From Colletotrichum lupini (Eukaryota; Ascomycota; Sordariomycetes; Glomerellales; Glomerellaceae): a stretch of DNA of 64,000 nt. The notes under the pieces are model-generated. The model saw only the letters and a program-made list of their open reading frames with translations. It was not told where the DNA came from and did not search any database. Below, piece by piece: positions 34,438-48,995 of this stretch. Each line of letters starts with the position of its first letter. Position 1 is the stretch's first letter. The position numbers were made by a program, and so were the translations under genes. The stretch is taken from positions 4,526,001-4,590,000 of the forward strand of contig NC_064677.1 of NCBI RefSeq assembly GCF_023278565.1, in the 5' to 3' direction.

Positions 34438-37400
34438 ACTTTTTTCATGTGTTAAAGTAGAAATCGTATTTTACGGTTACCCTACTACCTAGGATAGGGT
34501 CTAGACTAGTATAATAACCTATAAATAGGGGTTATAGAGATTTATAGCTTAAGAAATATTTTAATTTCGTAATATATTAGACCGTACGGCGGTATATAAA
34601 ATCGCACAATATTATACCCCGATATAAAAGTTTTTTTTCTCCTTATAACTTTATTATAAAAGGAATTACTACTTTTTACCCTCTTACGGGTAAAAATTAC
34701 TCTTTACTTAAGTTATTAAACTAATAGCTCGCTTATAAATATTATAATATAGATTTATAATAATTTCTAGTTTCTATATAAGACGTTACCGAACTAATTA
34801 ACCTCATGATACCTCCTTATAAAGCTATTTTAAAACGACCGATTAATAATAATATTTATATAAGCTCTGCCCTTTTTATATAATAAGAACGTATAAACGT
34901 ATAAGCCTCGATATTAATAAAATCTCTTTTTACGGGCTTAAAGGAGCGAGAACGAAGTGTTTAGTAAATAAAAAAGGAGTTAAAATAATCGCTAAAAATT
35001 AATATCTCTATTATATTATATAACATATCCTTTTTTAAGAACGAACTTAACGGTTTCTAAGTAATAACTTATATTAATATCTAAGTTATTAAGAAGTTTA
35101 TTAGGAAAGTTTAGTTTAATCGCTTCTTAACGTTTACTTTATATTAAGATATAATGCGATTTATTATTTTATATTTTATAATAAATTAGTAAATTCTTTT
35201 AATAAAGTAGATAGTATTTTTAATTAATATAAAAATCTTTATGATATTTTAGAATATTATAAAATAGCGTACGAAGCTATAAGTTTAGAGAGATTCCTTT
35301 TTAAAGCTACGATCTTATATAAAAAAGATAATTACTAACTTTCTATTATTTTTTAAACTAGAATTAAGTCGCTAGTTATTAAACCTTAGTTTGTAAAGAA
35401 AGGAAAAGGTTGTATAAAGCTAATTATAACTAAAACTTTAGGCAAAACGACGTATAGAAATGTTCCGAAAATACGGCTTTTAATAGGTATTAGTATTAAA
35501 TTAATAATAAAAATTAAGGAGGAATTATTAGTTAAGTAAGAAAAGAAGATCGTTAAGAAGGAGGTAAAGGCTAAGAAAAAGGTTAAAAAGGATAAAAACG
35601 ATAGGAAAGACGAGATTATAGTAGTTTGATAAGAAGATAAAGTTTACGATAGTAAATAACTTAGTATATTATAAGGATAAAAACGAGCATTCTTATTAAT
35701 AAATAGTTTAGAATAAATTATAATTGTATTTATAATTCCTCTTCGTCCTTAGTATCGCTCGTAATTATAAAGCTATTTAATACTCTAAGATTAATTTTAG
35801 AGTTTTCTAATCTTTACTTAACTTATATAATATTACCTTATAGTTTACTAAGTAAAGTAATTTCTAATTAGAGCTTATTACGTATATACTACTTTAGATA
35901 AATAAGAAGATATTAATATATTTTAAAATAAGGATAATTAGCCTTACTAAACTTTGTATTTTTAGTTAATATAATTAGGGAGCCCTTAATAATTAAGGTA
36001 TAAATTTATAAAGTAGCTTAAGGAAGATATGCGTTTAGATTATTACTATTCTAAATAGCGTTTAATAGTTATTAAACTTAGTCTTAGTTAATTAGTTATA
36101 TAAAGTCTTATACGGTTCGTAACGTAAGTTAATAATATAGTTACTATAACTAACTAAAAATAACGTAAGGGCGACTTTTTTAACGACGAATTTGATAAGA
36201 GTTCTAAATTTATACGAAGTTAATAAAATTAGAACGAATTAGTAGTATATACGTAAATAGAAGTATAATCTAGTTAGAGAGTATATCTATATAAAATAGC
36301 CCTTAGAACTTAAGTAGTTAGAAGTATTTTTATGAACGTAAGTATACTTATATATACTAAGATATATATTACTTACTTACTAATATACTAATCTACTTTG
36401 ATAAAAACGATTTTACTAACTTTTAATCTTAATATTATAGATATTTTTGCTAAAGATTTAGTAATTACGGAATATAATTAGACTTTTTATTATTAAACGG
36501 TATTATAAAAAGTAGTAATAAATACTAAACATAAGAACGGTTTCTTTCCCTCGGTCTAAACGAACTCGTAATAACATAAATCCCCGTTATTAAATAACAA
36601 TAAGATATTATATAAGTATATTCCGGGACGTATAGGTAGAAACCCTTATATAGAACTATATAATAAACCGTGAATAAGTATTAATATTAGTATAAATTTT
36701 AAATCTAAATAGTAAAAGCTTATTATACGTATTTAAAAACTAAATATAATTTAGTCTAGGAGTCGTAAACCCTTTATAACGGTATTTTATTTTATTTAAC
36801 CGATCTTAAACTTATTATGGAAAGGTTTATAATATATAAAGTATAGTTTATTTTAGTTAATAATATAAGCTTATTAGCGAACCTATATATAAAGATACTT
36901 TTTATTATACCCTTTAGTACGGTAAGTAACCTCTAGTATATTAAAAAAGAACTCTTTTAATCGTTATTATATAATTGCGAGCTATTCTAGTATTTATTAT
37001 TATTAAAACTGATTTTATTAACGAAGTATTAATAATCCTATAGCCGTAATTATAAATCCTTTAGACTAGAGTTAAAAAAGGATATTTTTATTATTTAAGT
37101 ATTATTAAAAGAATAATTCTTAGATACGAATTAATAGATCCTTAGAAAAGACCGTACGCTTTTCTTATTATAAATCCTATTTTATAAGTTAACGTTCGAA
37201 AGTTCGCTTTGTAATTCTAGTATTAGAAACTATAAAGATATGTATAATAATTATATTATAAGTCTAATTACTCTCTAACTTTATAATAATTATCGTTCAA
37301 TATAGTAAAAGATTAATACGTAGTCGTACTATTTTAAAAAAGTAGTAATATGTAAAATAAGAAATTAAAAAAGAAATTTTAAGTAAGGGGTAAATGTTTA

Positions 37401-39295
37401 TATATAATTATAGCGATATATAGGGGTATCCTTTTACTTATTAAGTTTTATAAGTATATATATAAAAATATAGACGCTTATGGGGATCTATAATACTAAA
37501 AAGGATAGAAAAGTATATAACGATAATATATGATAAATGAAAGTTTTATAATTTTATTAGAAACGTTAAATTTTGGGGGGAGCCTTTATACGGTTAGTTA
37601 CGGCCTCTTACGGGCTAAACTAAGTGCGTATACTCTAATTTATAGCTAGTAAGTGCCCTATAACTCTATAAGGGCCTTACTACCCGGGTATTAAGCTTAA
37701 CCGTACTATATCTTAATATATACCTATATAAACTCCTATACTATACTATATAAAAATATTAAATTAATTACTTTTTACTTAGAGTCTATATAAGTTAGTA
37801 ACGCTCTTTATAATTTTATACGCTATTATATATACCCTCTTTATTATTTTTAGCCTACTTAGTTACTTATTTAAGGGCTTTTATTATTATATAGAGGTAT
37901 ATAGCAGGGATAGTACTTAAAGACTTAAGTAGAGCGCCGATATAGACTTTATTATAGCCCTTATAGTTATAACTGCGCTTAATAACCTTAGTAAGTATAT
38001 TACGAGTTAATACGAACCGTTAATAGATTATAAATAGATATAAGGTAGTATAGGGTAATGTATAAGTAATAATAGGAGGCGTAACGAGCGTATACTCGTA
38101 TATAGTAAATATATAGTTATAATTAAAGTAGCCCTTACCCGTAAAAGTAACGTAATTAGTAAAAATGCTTTTATTAGCTTTATAATAGGTATATAACTTA
38201 GTACTAGTTTTAGTATCGCTATATACGGTTATTTAGATAGTATCGGTAGCCTAAGTACGAGTTATAGTAATATCCGGGGGTATATAACGGCTATTCTTAG
38301 TAATCTTAGGGTTAAGCTTAATCTAACGCTAGGGCTAGATTATATAGGTTAATATAGTAATATTAGATAGTATAAGGTAGTATATACTAACTTATATAAT
38401 ACTAAGGTTATAGATCTAATAGAAAGTTTTTAAAAAAGAAAATAAAAAGCTTATAAATAATATAAGAATCCGTATAATAAAAAAGCTATTATATAGAGGT
38501 ATACGTATTAGTAAAGAGGTAAGAGGTTATTTTATAGGACGTAAGGTCGTTAAGGTATTATATAGGTTAGTATATAGGGACCGTTAGGAGCTATATACCC
38601 TCGATACGAGCCGGAACGCTATATTAAGCGCTTATTATAAGTATTATACGGCGTACGTAATTATTAAAAAAGGGAGTATCCTATACGAAATTGTTAGTAT
38701 ATATACGTAAATAGTTAATACTAAAGAAAAAAGTAAATAAAAAGAATTAAATTATAAATAGGTATATATACGTAATTATACTTATAATTGCGCGTATATT
38801 AGCCTAAGAAGAAGTATAATTACTAATTAATAAAAATTACACTAGTAATTGCGCATAAAATTGCCTAATTATACCTAATTAATATTTCTAATTAGTAAAT
38901 TACGAATATTATACTTATAATTGCGTATTTAATTAAGTAATAGTAATAAAAGTGAAGTAGAAAAGGGTATAAAGTATAATAAGGCGAAATATAATTGCTA
39001 ATAAGTAACTATAGGGGCGTAAGCGGATTACTTACTTTATTTAAAGAATATTAAGTTAGTTGAGAGGAAAGGGAAATTAATTAGTAATAGAAATTAGTAA
39101 GGAGGATATGCCCCCTAGCTACCCCACTTTTACTAGGCAGCATAACCGCCCTTATGTAACTACTACTACCTACGGTTATAAGTAATTCTTTATAATAATA
39201 TACGGGATTTATTATAATATTTATTTATATATATAAGAAAGTCGCGCTATTAATGCTTAAAATTTACGGTAGCCGTAGGTCTATTAGAAAGAACG

Positions 39296-39328
39296 GTTTT
39301 GGCGGAGTGCCTCTTGCAGTCTGCCGTA
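39296..39328 (-). repeat. Right terminal inverted repeat
   Basis: 33 bp, pairs with 34405-34437 and is followed directly by the CCGAGG direct repeat. Confidence 0.88.
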
Positions 39329-39334
39329 CCGAGG

Positions 39335-40499
39335 CTTTCGGGGTACCTCAAGCTAGGTGATCAATCGCCAATGAAGCCCATCCCCTCATCATCGTGTAGC
39401 CATACTTCCTTTTCTCCGCAAGAATTCGGAAATGGACATGGACTTCGTCATTCGTGCGACGTTACCTCTAGCTTCTTCGGCAGCCATGCAGAAGACCTTC
39501 TAGGTAAGCCAATCGACTGCGACCAACTGTAATCCTGAGATTGCCGTAGGTTCGATCAATATCAAGCCTCGACCTGCATTTCATCGTTGGATGCGCTAGG
39601 TACTCCCAACGGGTTCTTCTCAGCATCACATGCCACTTTCCCAGTGCAGCTCAATTGCCATAGCTCTCAAAAGTCGAGAAAGAAGCTCACATAAGTCTCA
39701 CTGTCAGCAACCATCTCGAATTCGGTCTTGGGCCCGAGCCATGGGATGCCGCCACGCCATTTGACCAGCCGTGCGATTACTCTCCAGATGAACACCAGCT
39801 CAGGTAATCCACCGGGAAGGATTTGTCCTAGCGCCGAAATCATAGATAGTCGCTCACAGCGCACAGGACTTGGCTCGTCAGTGTGTAATCTTCAAGGTAT
39901 TTAGGTAGCTACTAACTCATTTCACTCTATGTAAGCATGCCAGGAAATAGCACTTGGATAAGCTATGTTTTGGTATTGTCTGTCTTCTCATCAGTGACCT
40001 CTGCACTCATAATGATAGGAGGAAGATTCCCCTCGGTTTTAGTGCCAACGGGCAACCCCGTCAGCGAGCTACCGGCCGGACGGCAGATGGGCCCACAAAA
40101 ACACGGCGTCATTTGACATTGGGTCCGGTAACCCCCGATTCAAGGGAAGACGAACAGGAGCCAAATTGAACAAAGAACTCAGGACCGCCCAGAGGTACCC
40201 CTTCGTTTCAAAATTACTCACCAATTGAACATGCCTCTTCAGATACTGCTGACTGAAGATGTTGTCCCTGAACAGCGACCGGGTCTCACAGTCCGCCCAG
40301 TTTTACGCACTTCTCGCGGTGTCAATGAGCAAAGGTGAAGCGGCCCGCCCCTCACCTCTTAAATCAGACCCATCTACCTTGGATGTCCTCTAGCGTGGCT
40401 GGAATGTGTCTTCTCGAAAATACAACGGTCAGTCTTGCCATGATCTTCTCAAGGACCGTCGCCAGTCTCTAGCTCGTTCAAGAAATATCTTCATCGAGA
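39335..40499. other. Host DNA, no supported gene
   Basis: GC-balanced sequence right of the transposon. A 65-codon minus ORF at 39667-39864, with a hydrophobic stretch and a stop, looks protein-like but has no partner exon that I could define. The rest probably includes the promoter of the plus-strand gene that follows. Confidence 0.35.
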
Positions 40500-41809
40500 G
40501 TGACTCAAAGATTTCCGAGGATGAGTTTTCCACACTCGTTTCCCCAAAAAGATGGCCGTGCTCCGTCACACACCACAATGCCTCAGAGCCATCGCCTACA
40601 GATTCCATTCACACCTCTTAAGGACCGTCTGTCGTCTCAGCTCCAGGGACCTCCGATGAATACGTCGCAATTCGACTCTCAGGCACATCCAATGAGTCTC
40701 CATAATCTTCATCCCCAGACTGATCCCCGCTACGTGGTCCCGCCTGACTACACTATACCCAACGTATCACCTGGGCATCCTCAAGATTATTACCAAAGCC
40801 AGGGACCTAAGCCAATCTTCCAACCTCATGGGCCAAATTTTCGCACAGAGTCAGCCCAAGAACCTCTACTATTTGAAAGGCCACCCCCAGATCAATATGC
40901 AAGTAACATATACGAGGACGCAGTATATTTTGATCAAAGGGAGAACGACTTCCTGGACGATGACAGTGGCACCAGATCTACCATATGCGACTTCCAATAC
41001 ACCAACGACTGGGCCCAGAATAGACTGAGAAACCCGCCGGAGCGGTCTGGTCAGAGTTCTCGAGACTACCCAAGGAAATCGAGGGGCTTTGAGCACGATG
41101 ACCCTCGAGATCGCGCCATGAGCAGCGAGAAGGGACCTCTTTGGAGTTACCGAGACATCAGCCGGACAGGGTTGGACACAGCAGAAGGATGGCGGCAGCA
41201 GGCGAGTTTTGGCGCGCCTCAAACTAGGGAAGAAAGGCATTCCGAACAAAAGCAGGTGCTAAGTTCTGAAAAAGGTGGTGGAGGCCAGGAAATAGCAATG
41301 GATTTAGGAAGAGAAAGGCGTTTTCAAGGAGAGATGGGGAGAATTTCCCAAGAACAATGCAGAGGCCCTCGAGGGTCACGCCTTTCGGAATGGGCCTCCT
41401 CTGTTACTAGGCCGACGGCTCCCAGGCGACGCGGTTCAGGGTCAAGCCGCTCGACTTCACCCGATGAAGCCATTAATAATTATCAGCGGGAGCCTGTCGC
41501 TTAGAAGAAAAGCAGCGTTTGCCAGAGCTTCCGCCATGACAGAGGGAAGCCTTGAGTCATGTTCAAGAGCAATTCGAGGGCTGTCCAAAGACGAATTATA
41601 CCTCCTAGAAGTCTACGAATTCGCGGCGAGGTGGGTCCGTTGCTTCATATAGCATCTATATAGCAATTCACAACACATTAACGCGTAGTGCAAGCTCTTT
41701 CGATGCTGACAGTACTATCGGGCTGCCTTGGTCATTGGCTGCTGAGCCTGTCTCGACAAGTATGGAGATAGTTATCCGTGGCGAAGGCTTGTCCGAGACG
41801 TGTAAATAG
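40500..41809 (+). CDS. Hypothetical disordered protein, three-exon model (395 aa)
   Basis: I do not recognise a family. Model: exons 40500-41440, 41505-41630 and 41689-41809, with introns of 64 bp (GTCAAG...CTTAG) and 58 bp (GTGGGT...GCGTAG, branch ATTAAC). All phases agree and the frame closes at TAG. The single-exon alternative would stop at 41504. The start is uncertain: Met codons at 40500 and 40521 are both possible and an upstream exon is not excluded. Seen: a Pro/His/Gln-rich N-terminal third, an acidic Tyr-rich patch, then Arg/Glu/Gly-rich low complexity with RRRGSG; the last 80 residues after splicing look more globular (GLSKDELYLLEVYEF). There is no signal peptide. A GTAAAT site at 41802 with an acceptor at 41849 could carry the frame on toward the retrotransposon insertion at 42001, so the true 3' end may be lost. 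Confidence 0.5.
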
Positions 41810-42001
41810 GAACAGCAGAACGACTCCCGATACTCAACTTCTGAACTAGGGGTGGAACTCATGACAACGACAGGGCCCTCGAATCCACGACTACCTCTCG
41901 GATGTCGAGCATCACTCTGAGAACAACTATGAAAATTTCCGTCTACATCGGGATTTATCTTGAGCTGGTTCAAGAGCCACCGTCCGTAGCGTATCTCAGG
42001 G

Positions 42002-42227
42002 TGTTGGTATACACGTAGGCAGGTCAGACCTTTTGGGTCGCGACTAGGTCAATAGGTTAGTATAGGTCTATTGCGTGTGTGTAGGAGGGGAAGATCGTAG
42101 GCAGAGCCCGCGGTCCCTTAGTGGGTATAAGTAGGTAGAAGGGTCCGTCTGCACGGGCCTAGACTGCCTACCTACCACCCCTACCTAACTACTTAATAGG
42201 GCCCCTTTTCTACCTCGTAATCTAACA
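42002..42227 (-). repeat. 3' LTR of the outer copia
   Basis: Pairs with 60914-61139. The outer left edge is intact (TGTTGG...); mutations to TpA increase toward the inner end (...TCTAACA). Confidence 0.9.
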
Positions 42228-45200
42228 TTAGCAGTCTTCTACTTTTGTAATAGAAAAGGCTAGAATAGGGGCTAGGTCCCCCGCTAGCGAGAACTAGTAG
42301 TAAAATCTATAGTTAATCCCCTATTTAGAAGTACCTAAAGCCGTATACTAAAATTTTAGTATAGCTTCTGCTATAATTATTCGTATAGAAATTTTAGTAT
42401 CCCCTCTTTTTAATTACTTCCTAATCCTTTAATATATATAATCTATATACCTAAACTCCTCGGAAATTATCGAATCTAGCGTAGTTAAAAAAGAGCTTTT
42501 TATTAGTCTAACTGCGCCCCGAACACGTGCGTTTCTCTCTAAACCGAAGCCTAAGAGGCGTATACGTTCGCTAAACGACTTATTACTTATAGTATACTAT
42601 TATTTTAACTACGTATTACCTATCCTTCTATCTTAACTATAATAATTCCTTTATTAACGAATCGTTCAAAGGACTTGTTCGGTATGCTCTTTATAAACCC
42701 GTTAGCTAGGTTATTATCGCTACTAATCTAACGGATCTCGTAGAGCTCGTGGCGTTCGTATAATTACCTAAGTACTATAATATTTATTATAAGGCGCTTT
42801 TCTTTTATAATACCTAGCTTAACGAGGTATTTATATAGTAAGTATAAATCTATATAGACTATAGTAGGGATCTTTAGAACGTCGAGTTATTTAGTAATAG
42901 GGTCTAGGGTAGTTAAAATAGTATAGGTAACGTTAATACCTACGACTATTCTATAGACCTTTAATACTAGTACGCTCTAAGTAATCCTTTTACTCTTTAT
43001 AAAGCTATAGTAAATAATGTTATTATTAATCGTAAAGCTCTTATTAGTCTATTCTTTATTTATAAGGATAATAATATAACCTAGTTATAAAGTATAATTA
43101 GCGTTATTCGCGAATGACCTATTTATAAAAATAAAGAGTTTAGCTATAGTTAGATCTAATAGTACGAATATAAGCCCTCGGTCTAAGTATTCTATTTACT
43201 ATTTAATATGACGGTTTAGCGTAGCGTAGTTAGTAAACGACGGATCTACTTAGTATTAAGTAGTAAACGACGGATCTACTTAGTATTAAGTAGTAAACGA
43301 CGTATTAAAAGCTACCTCTAGTTAGTAAATTAATACGATATAGGCACCTCGAGCTCGCTACTTAACGAATTATTATTTAGTATTTAATACCGAGGGGTTA
43401 ACCTACTTAAGCTTTTTCCCCTAGTTCTTCTATCTAAGTACTATATTAATACTTTTTAATAAGATAATCCCGCTATTAAAAATAAGCGGCTCGTTAGCCG
43501 ATAGTTACTACTTTAGTTTAGCTAGTAGCTTAGCGCGCTTAAGCTCGGTTTCTTTTTTTTAACTAAAAGTCTTATTTAATAATTTAATAGTATTATCGGT
43601 CTATATATTAATAATACTAAATAATCCGCTTTCTCCTATCGAGACTAATAAGCATAGATCGAACGTAGATATTATTATCTAGAGTATCTTTAAATAATAC
43701 TTACTATATATTACTTATTAGTAGGTACTAGATTTTATAAGACTATATAGTAGCTATATAACGTATAGAACAGTGCCCTTAGGGTATAGATAACGGATCC
43801 GAGCTAGTAATTAAGTAAAAACCTTACGGCAAAGAGGTTAGCTTAATTATATATATACTTAAGTAATATCTCGTAGCTAGATAACATAGCCTTCCCGGAT
43901 TAGGGTCGGGGCTAGGGCGAGGATTAGATATTAACTAGTTTTTTAAATTATTAGCGACTACGTAAGGATCTCCTTCTTCCCCTCGTTATTATACCTTTAT
44001 ATAACTAAGTAAGACTTTTTAATAGGGTTAAGTCCTAGGTTCTTAATCTCGTTAACGAATTAAGACTTAAATATCTTTATATCCCTATGTTCAGAGCTAA
44101 GTTAGACGAATTTAATTACCCCTCTCTTTACTAGTCCTAAAAGCTCTTTATTAATAGATTTTATAAAAGGTGCTCCTAGGGTAGTAATAATGCCCTTATT
44201 ATAGAGCTTAGTAACTAGCTTAAGATTTACCTCCTCTTTAGATATAAAATAAGTCGTAATTATAAAAATATTACTACGGCCGCGCCGTATTAATATTTTT
44301 CTAATCCTCCTACTCCGTAATAGAGGGTCGTTATTAACTACGACGACGATCTTATCGAGGACTTTGTCTATAACGGCGCTATTATTAATTAACTAATTAA
44401 CCGCGGGGATTAGTAAGCGGTCGACGTGCTCTATTATCGTAGCCGGTAGCTCGGGGTCGACCTTTTTTAAGTACTAGGGTTTAACTATAGTAGCCCGGAA
44501 GCTTATTAGGCCGTAAGGTAATTCTATTACGTAAGTAGTACTATTTATTAAGACGAGCTTAAATAGGCCTTTCTATCCCTTACCTTCTCGCTAGACTTTA
44601 ATATCTAACTATAGTAGTAGATTAATAATATAGGAGATATTTAGTCCGTTTCGAGTAGCTAGTACCTCGCTTACTTACTTATTAATATAAAGTTTGCGGA
44701 CTTCCCTTATTACTTTCTTAACTACCTCTATACGTTAGGTAATATCTAGCGACGGTAGAGATTCGTTAAAAGTGCGCAAAAAAGCTCTAAAGACGAGGAG
44801 TATAAGAACGAGGCTATTTAGGCTAACTATATCGTTAACTACCTTAATTACGGCCTAAAGTATAGCCTCTGCGCTCATCGATAGGTACTTATTTTAAATA
44901 ATATCGTATACCCTTTTAAGTATTACGTAATATCTCTTAGCCTTACTAATACTATTATAAGCTTCGATAGGTACTTCTTTAACCTTAATAAACATAGATT
45001 TAGTAAAGGATTTAAACTCTACGGCGCTAAAGTTCTTATTAATATCTATAATAATCTAGTCTAGCGGACCGAGGTAAACGTCGATCTAATATAACTAAAG
45101 AGCCTCTTATATATACTTCGTAATTATATCCGTAAAGAACCTTACCGCTTAAAAAGAAGTAGTAGTATCGACGACGTAAAGTACTAGTCGGTTAGTACCC

Positions 45201-46665
45201 TTATAATCTATTAAGTATATTACGTTAATTATGACTTTATAATTAAAATCGTAATTATCTCGCAGGGTAAATTTAAATCGGCTAGGGGTAGTAGCGTTAA
45301 GTTAGTATTATTAATAGATTTTTATAAGCTTCTCGAGGGCTACGATCTCTATATCGTTACTAAACTACTAGAGTAGCTTTAGGAGACGAGGAACCGAAGG
45401 GTAGCTAAAGCGCCGATATAAGTAGCGCAATTCGCCCTCCGTTAGGTAGTTAATAATAGCTTTCTTATTGTTAAGGAGCAGAAGCCAAGGGTGTCCCTAT
45501 TTACGAATAATAAGTACTATAATATCTCCCTTAACTAGTAGGTTATTAATATTATTAAAGTATATTCTTAGCTTATCTATATCCCTTAAGTAGTATAAGA
45601 AAGGAGTATTAGTTAGTAAGACGTAAAAAGTAATATTACTAAATAGGGTACTAACGACCGTAAATCTTAATAACCTTATAAGTTCGCCGTTACCGAATCG
45701 AATACTTACCTCGCCGGCTCTAGAAATATCGAGAGTAACTTCGGGTCGTCGTTATTATAATACGAGGAGTTAAGGGTAGCCCGTAGTTAAGAATTCCATA
45801 GCGCTAGTATTAAGTATAATACTTTAGAAGTCCCCTAACGAGTACTTCCCGTTTAATAAAAAAGAGGTCACTAGTTCTATAAGTTTAATTAACTCGTTAA
45901 TAGAGGTAGTATTAATAAGGCCATGCTCTATTACTTAAGTAGCGAGGATATTTATAAAGGTTCTATTATTAATAGTAGTCGTAAAGTATATTATTAAGAT
46001 CTAGACTTCGTCCTCGTAGTTATCCTTATAATTAAAGTCGAGGCTATTAAAGTATTAGATTATAGTATTATTATCGTCGTCGTTAGTAGGGGCGGTTCCC
46101 TTATAAAAAGCGAGGAACTATAAGTATAAGCTTAGTATAAATCTCTTATTTCTTTCCTTACTATTTTTATACTTCTTATATACTTAACGTCGCTCTTCCT
46201 CTAAGTACTTAGTTAACTAATAGCCGGTTTTATAATAGACGAAACACTTTTTATTAGTAATGCCGCGGCCGCGTTAATTCCGCTTATTAAATCGGGTCTC
46301 TTTACTAGAGCTACTATAAGTACGGTCGGTCTAGTGGGTAGCGGGGACCTCTTTATTATAAGCACTATCTTAGAGATACTACTACTTACTGCGGTCGCGC
46401 TCTCTCTTTATAGTATTAATCGAAGTACTAAGCTAGTAGTAAATACTAGTAAATATAGGTGCCGGGTTAAGCATAGTAAGTCTATATTCTAGTATACTAC
46501 TTACGTAGTAGAGGAGTTAGTTGCTTATATTAAAAACAGATCCCTAGGTAGCCAGCGCCTCGTAGAGGATTATAATACGGTTAATTAGTACTTATAGAAT
46601 CTATTAGTTCGACTTACCTAGGTTCTTGCGAACTATAAAGTATTAGTAGAGGTTATAGAGCTTAG

Positions 46666-46888
46666 TATTACGAAAGGGAACTCGAGGTAGGTCGGAACGC
46701 TACTATATTAACCTAATTAACTAAAAACTTAACGTAAAAAGGGAAAAAATAGAATAGTGGGCAGAAGCTAGTAGGCTAGCCCTTTGGGCCCAGCGGTCTA
46801 GCTCGTTACGTAACTACTAAGAGCTTAGCCTCGTAGCCTAAGGCTAAGCCACAGGGCCCACAGGGCCCTAGTACCCACTACTATAATA
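46666..46888 (-). repeat. 3' LTR of the gypsy element
   Basis: Pairs with 58701-58923 over its full length. The left edge reads TATTACGAAAGGG and the right edge is RIP-mutated (...CTATAATA). Confidence 0.88.
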
Positions 46889-48995
46889 TTACCCCCCCCT
46901 CTATATTAGAGGGCGCTATCCGTAGCGCTAAAAAAATAAACCTCTAAATTACCCCTTATTCTAGCGAATCTATAGCTATAATTACTATTATTATATTATC
47001 GTTCTCCCTTAGTAATAGCGAATTACTAGCCGTAGCGGCTTCTATTTATACGTCTAGGTTCTATAGTAGGCCCTTAGTAATTAGGTATTAGTAATAGAAC
47101 GCTTAGAGCGCTACCGGCGCATATCTAAAGCTCTCTACGTCGTACTAAGTCAGATCCGTATCGTACCCCTTTTAATCCGCTTAGTACTATAATTTTCCTT
47201 TATATAAGCGTAATTTAACGACCTCTAAGACCTTATACTCCGGTTCGCTATTATTATTAATAATTAGTAATAGTAGGTCTTAGTTCTACCCGGGTAGTAG
47301 GTCGTTAATAACCTTTCTTAGCTTATTTAGGTAGAAAACCGGGTATACCTAGCTACTTATTAATAGTTCTATAATCTATATACCCCCCTATCTAGTACCG
47401 ACGATAGTTTATAGCCCGGCCCACGGCTATTATAGTTTATTCGTATCGGCGGACTTTTAGTACGAAGTATTAACGAAGACCTAGTCTCTTAGCTTTAAGT
47501 CGTCTAGGTGCCGGCGGTAGTTAGTATACCTCTTATATCGTACCTAAGCGACCTTTATATTACCCCTAGTAGTCTCCTAGGCCTTATATATTCCTTAGGC
47601 TATACGCTACGCGTCGGTACGGTTTAGCTTTTTTTTTATAAAGCTAAATTAGTAGGTTTATTTAGACTAGTTAAAAGAGAGCCGTAGCTAACGACCGAAT
47701 TCTACTTCGTATAATAATAGCCCTATAGTCTTACTAGGCTAGGCGGTATAAGTAAAGTCGACTATAGGTAGTATATCGCTCTAGTTATTTTAGTATCGGT
47801 TAACTAGTAGTCTTAACCGCTATAGGATATACTAGTTTAGTACCTCTATTTAGCTATCTATTTAGGGGTAGTCGGCCGTTAATAACTATAGCTTAACCCC
47901 GCAAATCTTATAGAGTTCTCCCTAGAAGTCGGAGATAAATTAAGGGCCTCGGTTTAATATAATAGTCTTTAGTAGGCCGAAGATAGGTAGTACCCGTTCG
48001 TAAAACATTCGGCTTATATTTTTTATTATAATAGTTTTATAATAAGGAACGGATATCGCTCTCTTACTTAAGCAGTCTACTACTACTTAAATATTATCGA
48101 ATCCTTTTTAATTAGTAAGGATAGTTATAAAGTTAGTAGAAATATACTACTACGGGTAGTCGGGTACTAGAAGTAGCCTTAGCTCCCCTAGGGGCTTATT
48201 GCGCGGCTTTTATAATTAGTAATAAGTATAGTAGTTCTATACGTACCGGTAGGCATCCGCCGTTAGGCCCGGCTAGTAGTATCGCTATTTAATTATCTTT
48301 ATAACCTTATTATGCCCTAAGTAGGCGAGGAGCTTCTGCTCGTAGACCTCGCGAATAACTATAATATAAAGGTTCTCTTCTTTAAGCACTACGAGCTTCT
48401 TATTTATTATTAATAATCCGTCGTTTTAAATAGACTAGCGCTCGCGCCCTTCGGCTACTAGCGCTCGTATTAGCGCGAGGGACGCTATAATAAGGTCTTT
48501 ATTAAGCTTTAAAATCTTTTCTATTAGTAAATACCCCTAGAGCTCGTCTTTTAGTAAGAGCGAGCTAACTATAAGCTATAGTTAACTAATTATAGTACTT
48601 AATAGCGTCCATAGCTCTGTTACGATATTAAAAAATAGTAGTCGTAGTAGTAAGAGGACTTAGGTCCTATTAGCCTCTTTTAGCGCTTATTAAGTACGGA
48701 TATCCTCTATTTTCCGTAACAGGGCGTTAGTTAGTACGTTTTCCTTCCCCGGGTAGTAATAGATCTAAAAATTAAAGTTTACTAACGTGCCGGCCTAGCG
48801 GGCTTATTATAGGTTAAGTAGGCGCTTAGTTATAAAGAATAGTAATAGCTAATAATCTATAATAACGTCGAACTTATGCTTATAGCTTATAAGCTCCGCA
48901 CGTTATTTTTCTAAGTATAGTACTATCGCTAGTATTTTTTTATCGTAAATAGTATAGTTAAGCTCTGCGCCGCTTATCGTTTTTAAATAGAAAGT

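Larger units (their letters stand above)
34405..39328. mobile_element. AT-rich degenerate DNA transposon with 33-bp TIRs
   Basis: Seen: inverted repeats at 34405-34437 and 39296-39328, beginning TACGGCAGACTGCAAGAG and differing at two positions (both T on the left copy where the right implies C). They are flanked by a direct repeat CCGAGG (34399-34404 and 39329-39334). The 4.9-kb interior is the most AT-rich part of the window and has no long ORF. Inference: a class II element whose transposase was destroyed by RIP. A 6-bp duplication does not decide the superfamily; if the outer TA is instead the duplication, a Tc1/mariner-like element is possible. A GC shift near 37566 suggests a second element inserted inside, but I could not define its ends. 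Confidence 0.75.
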
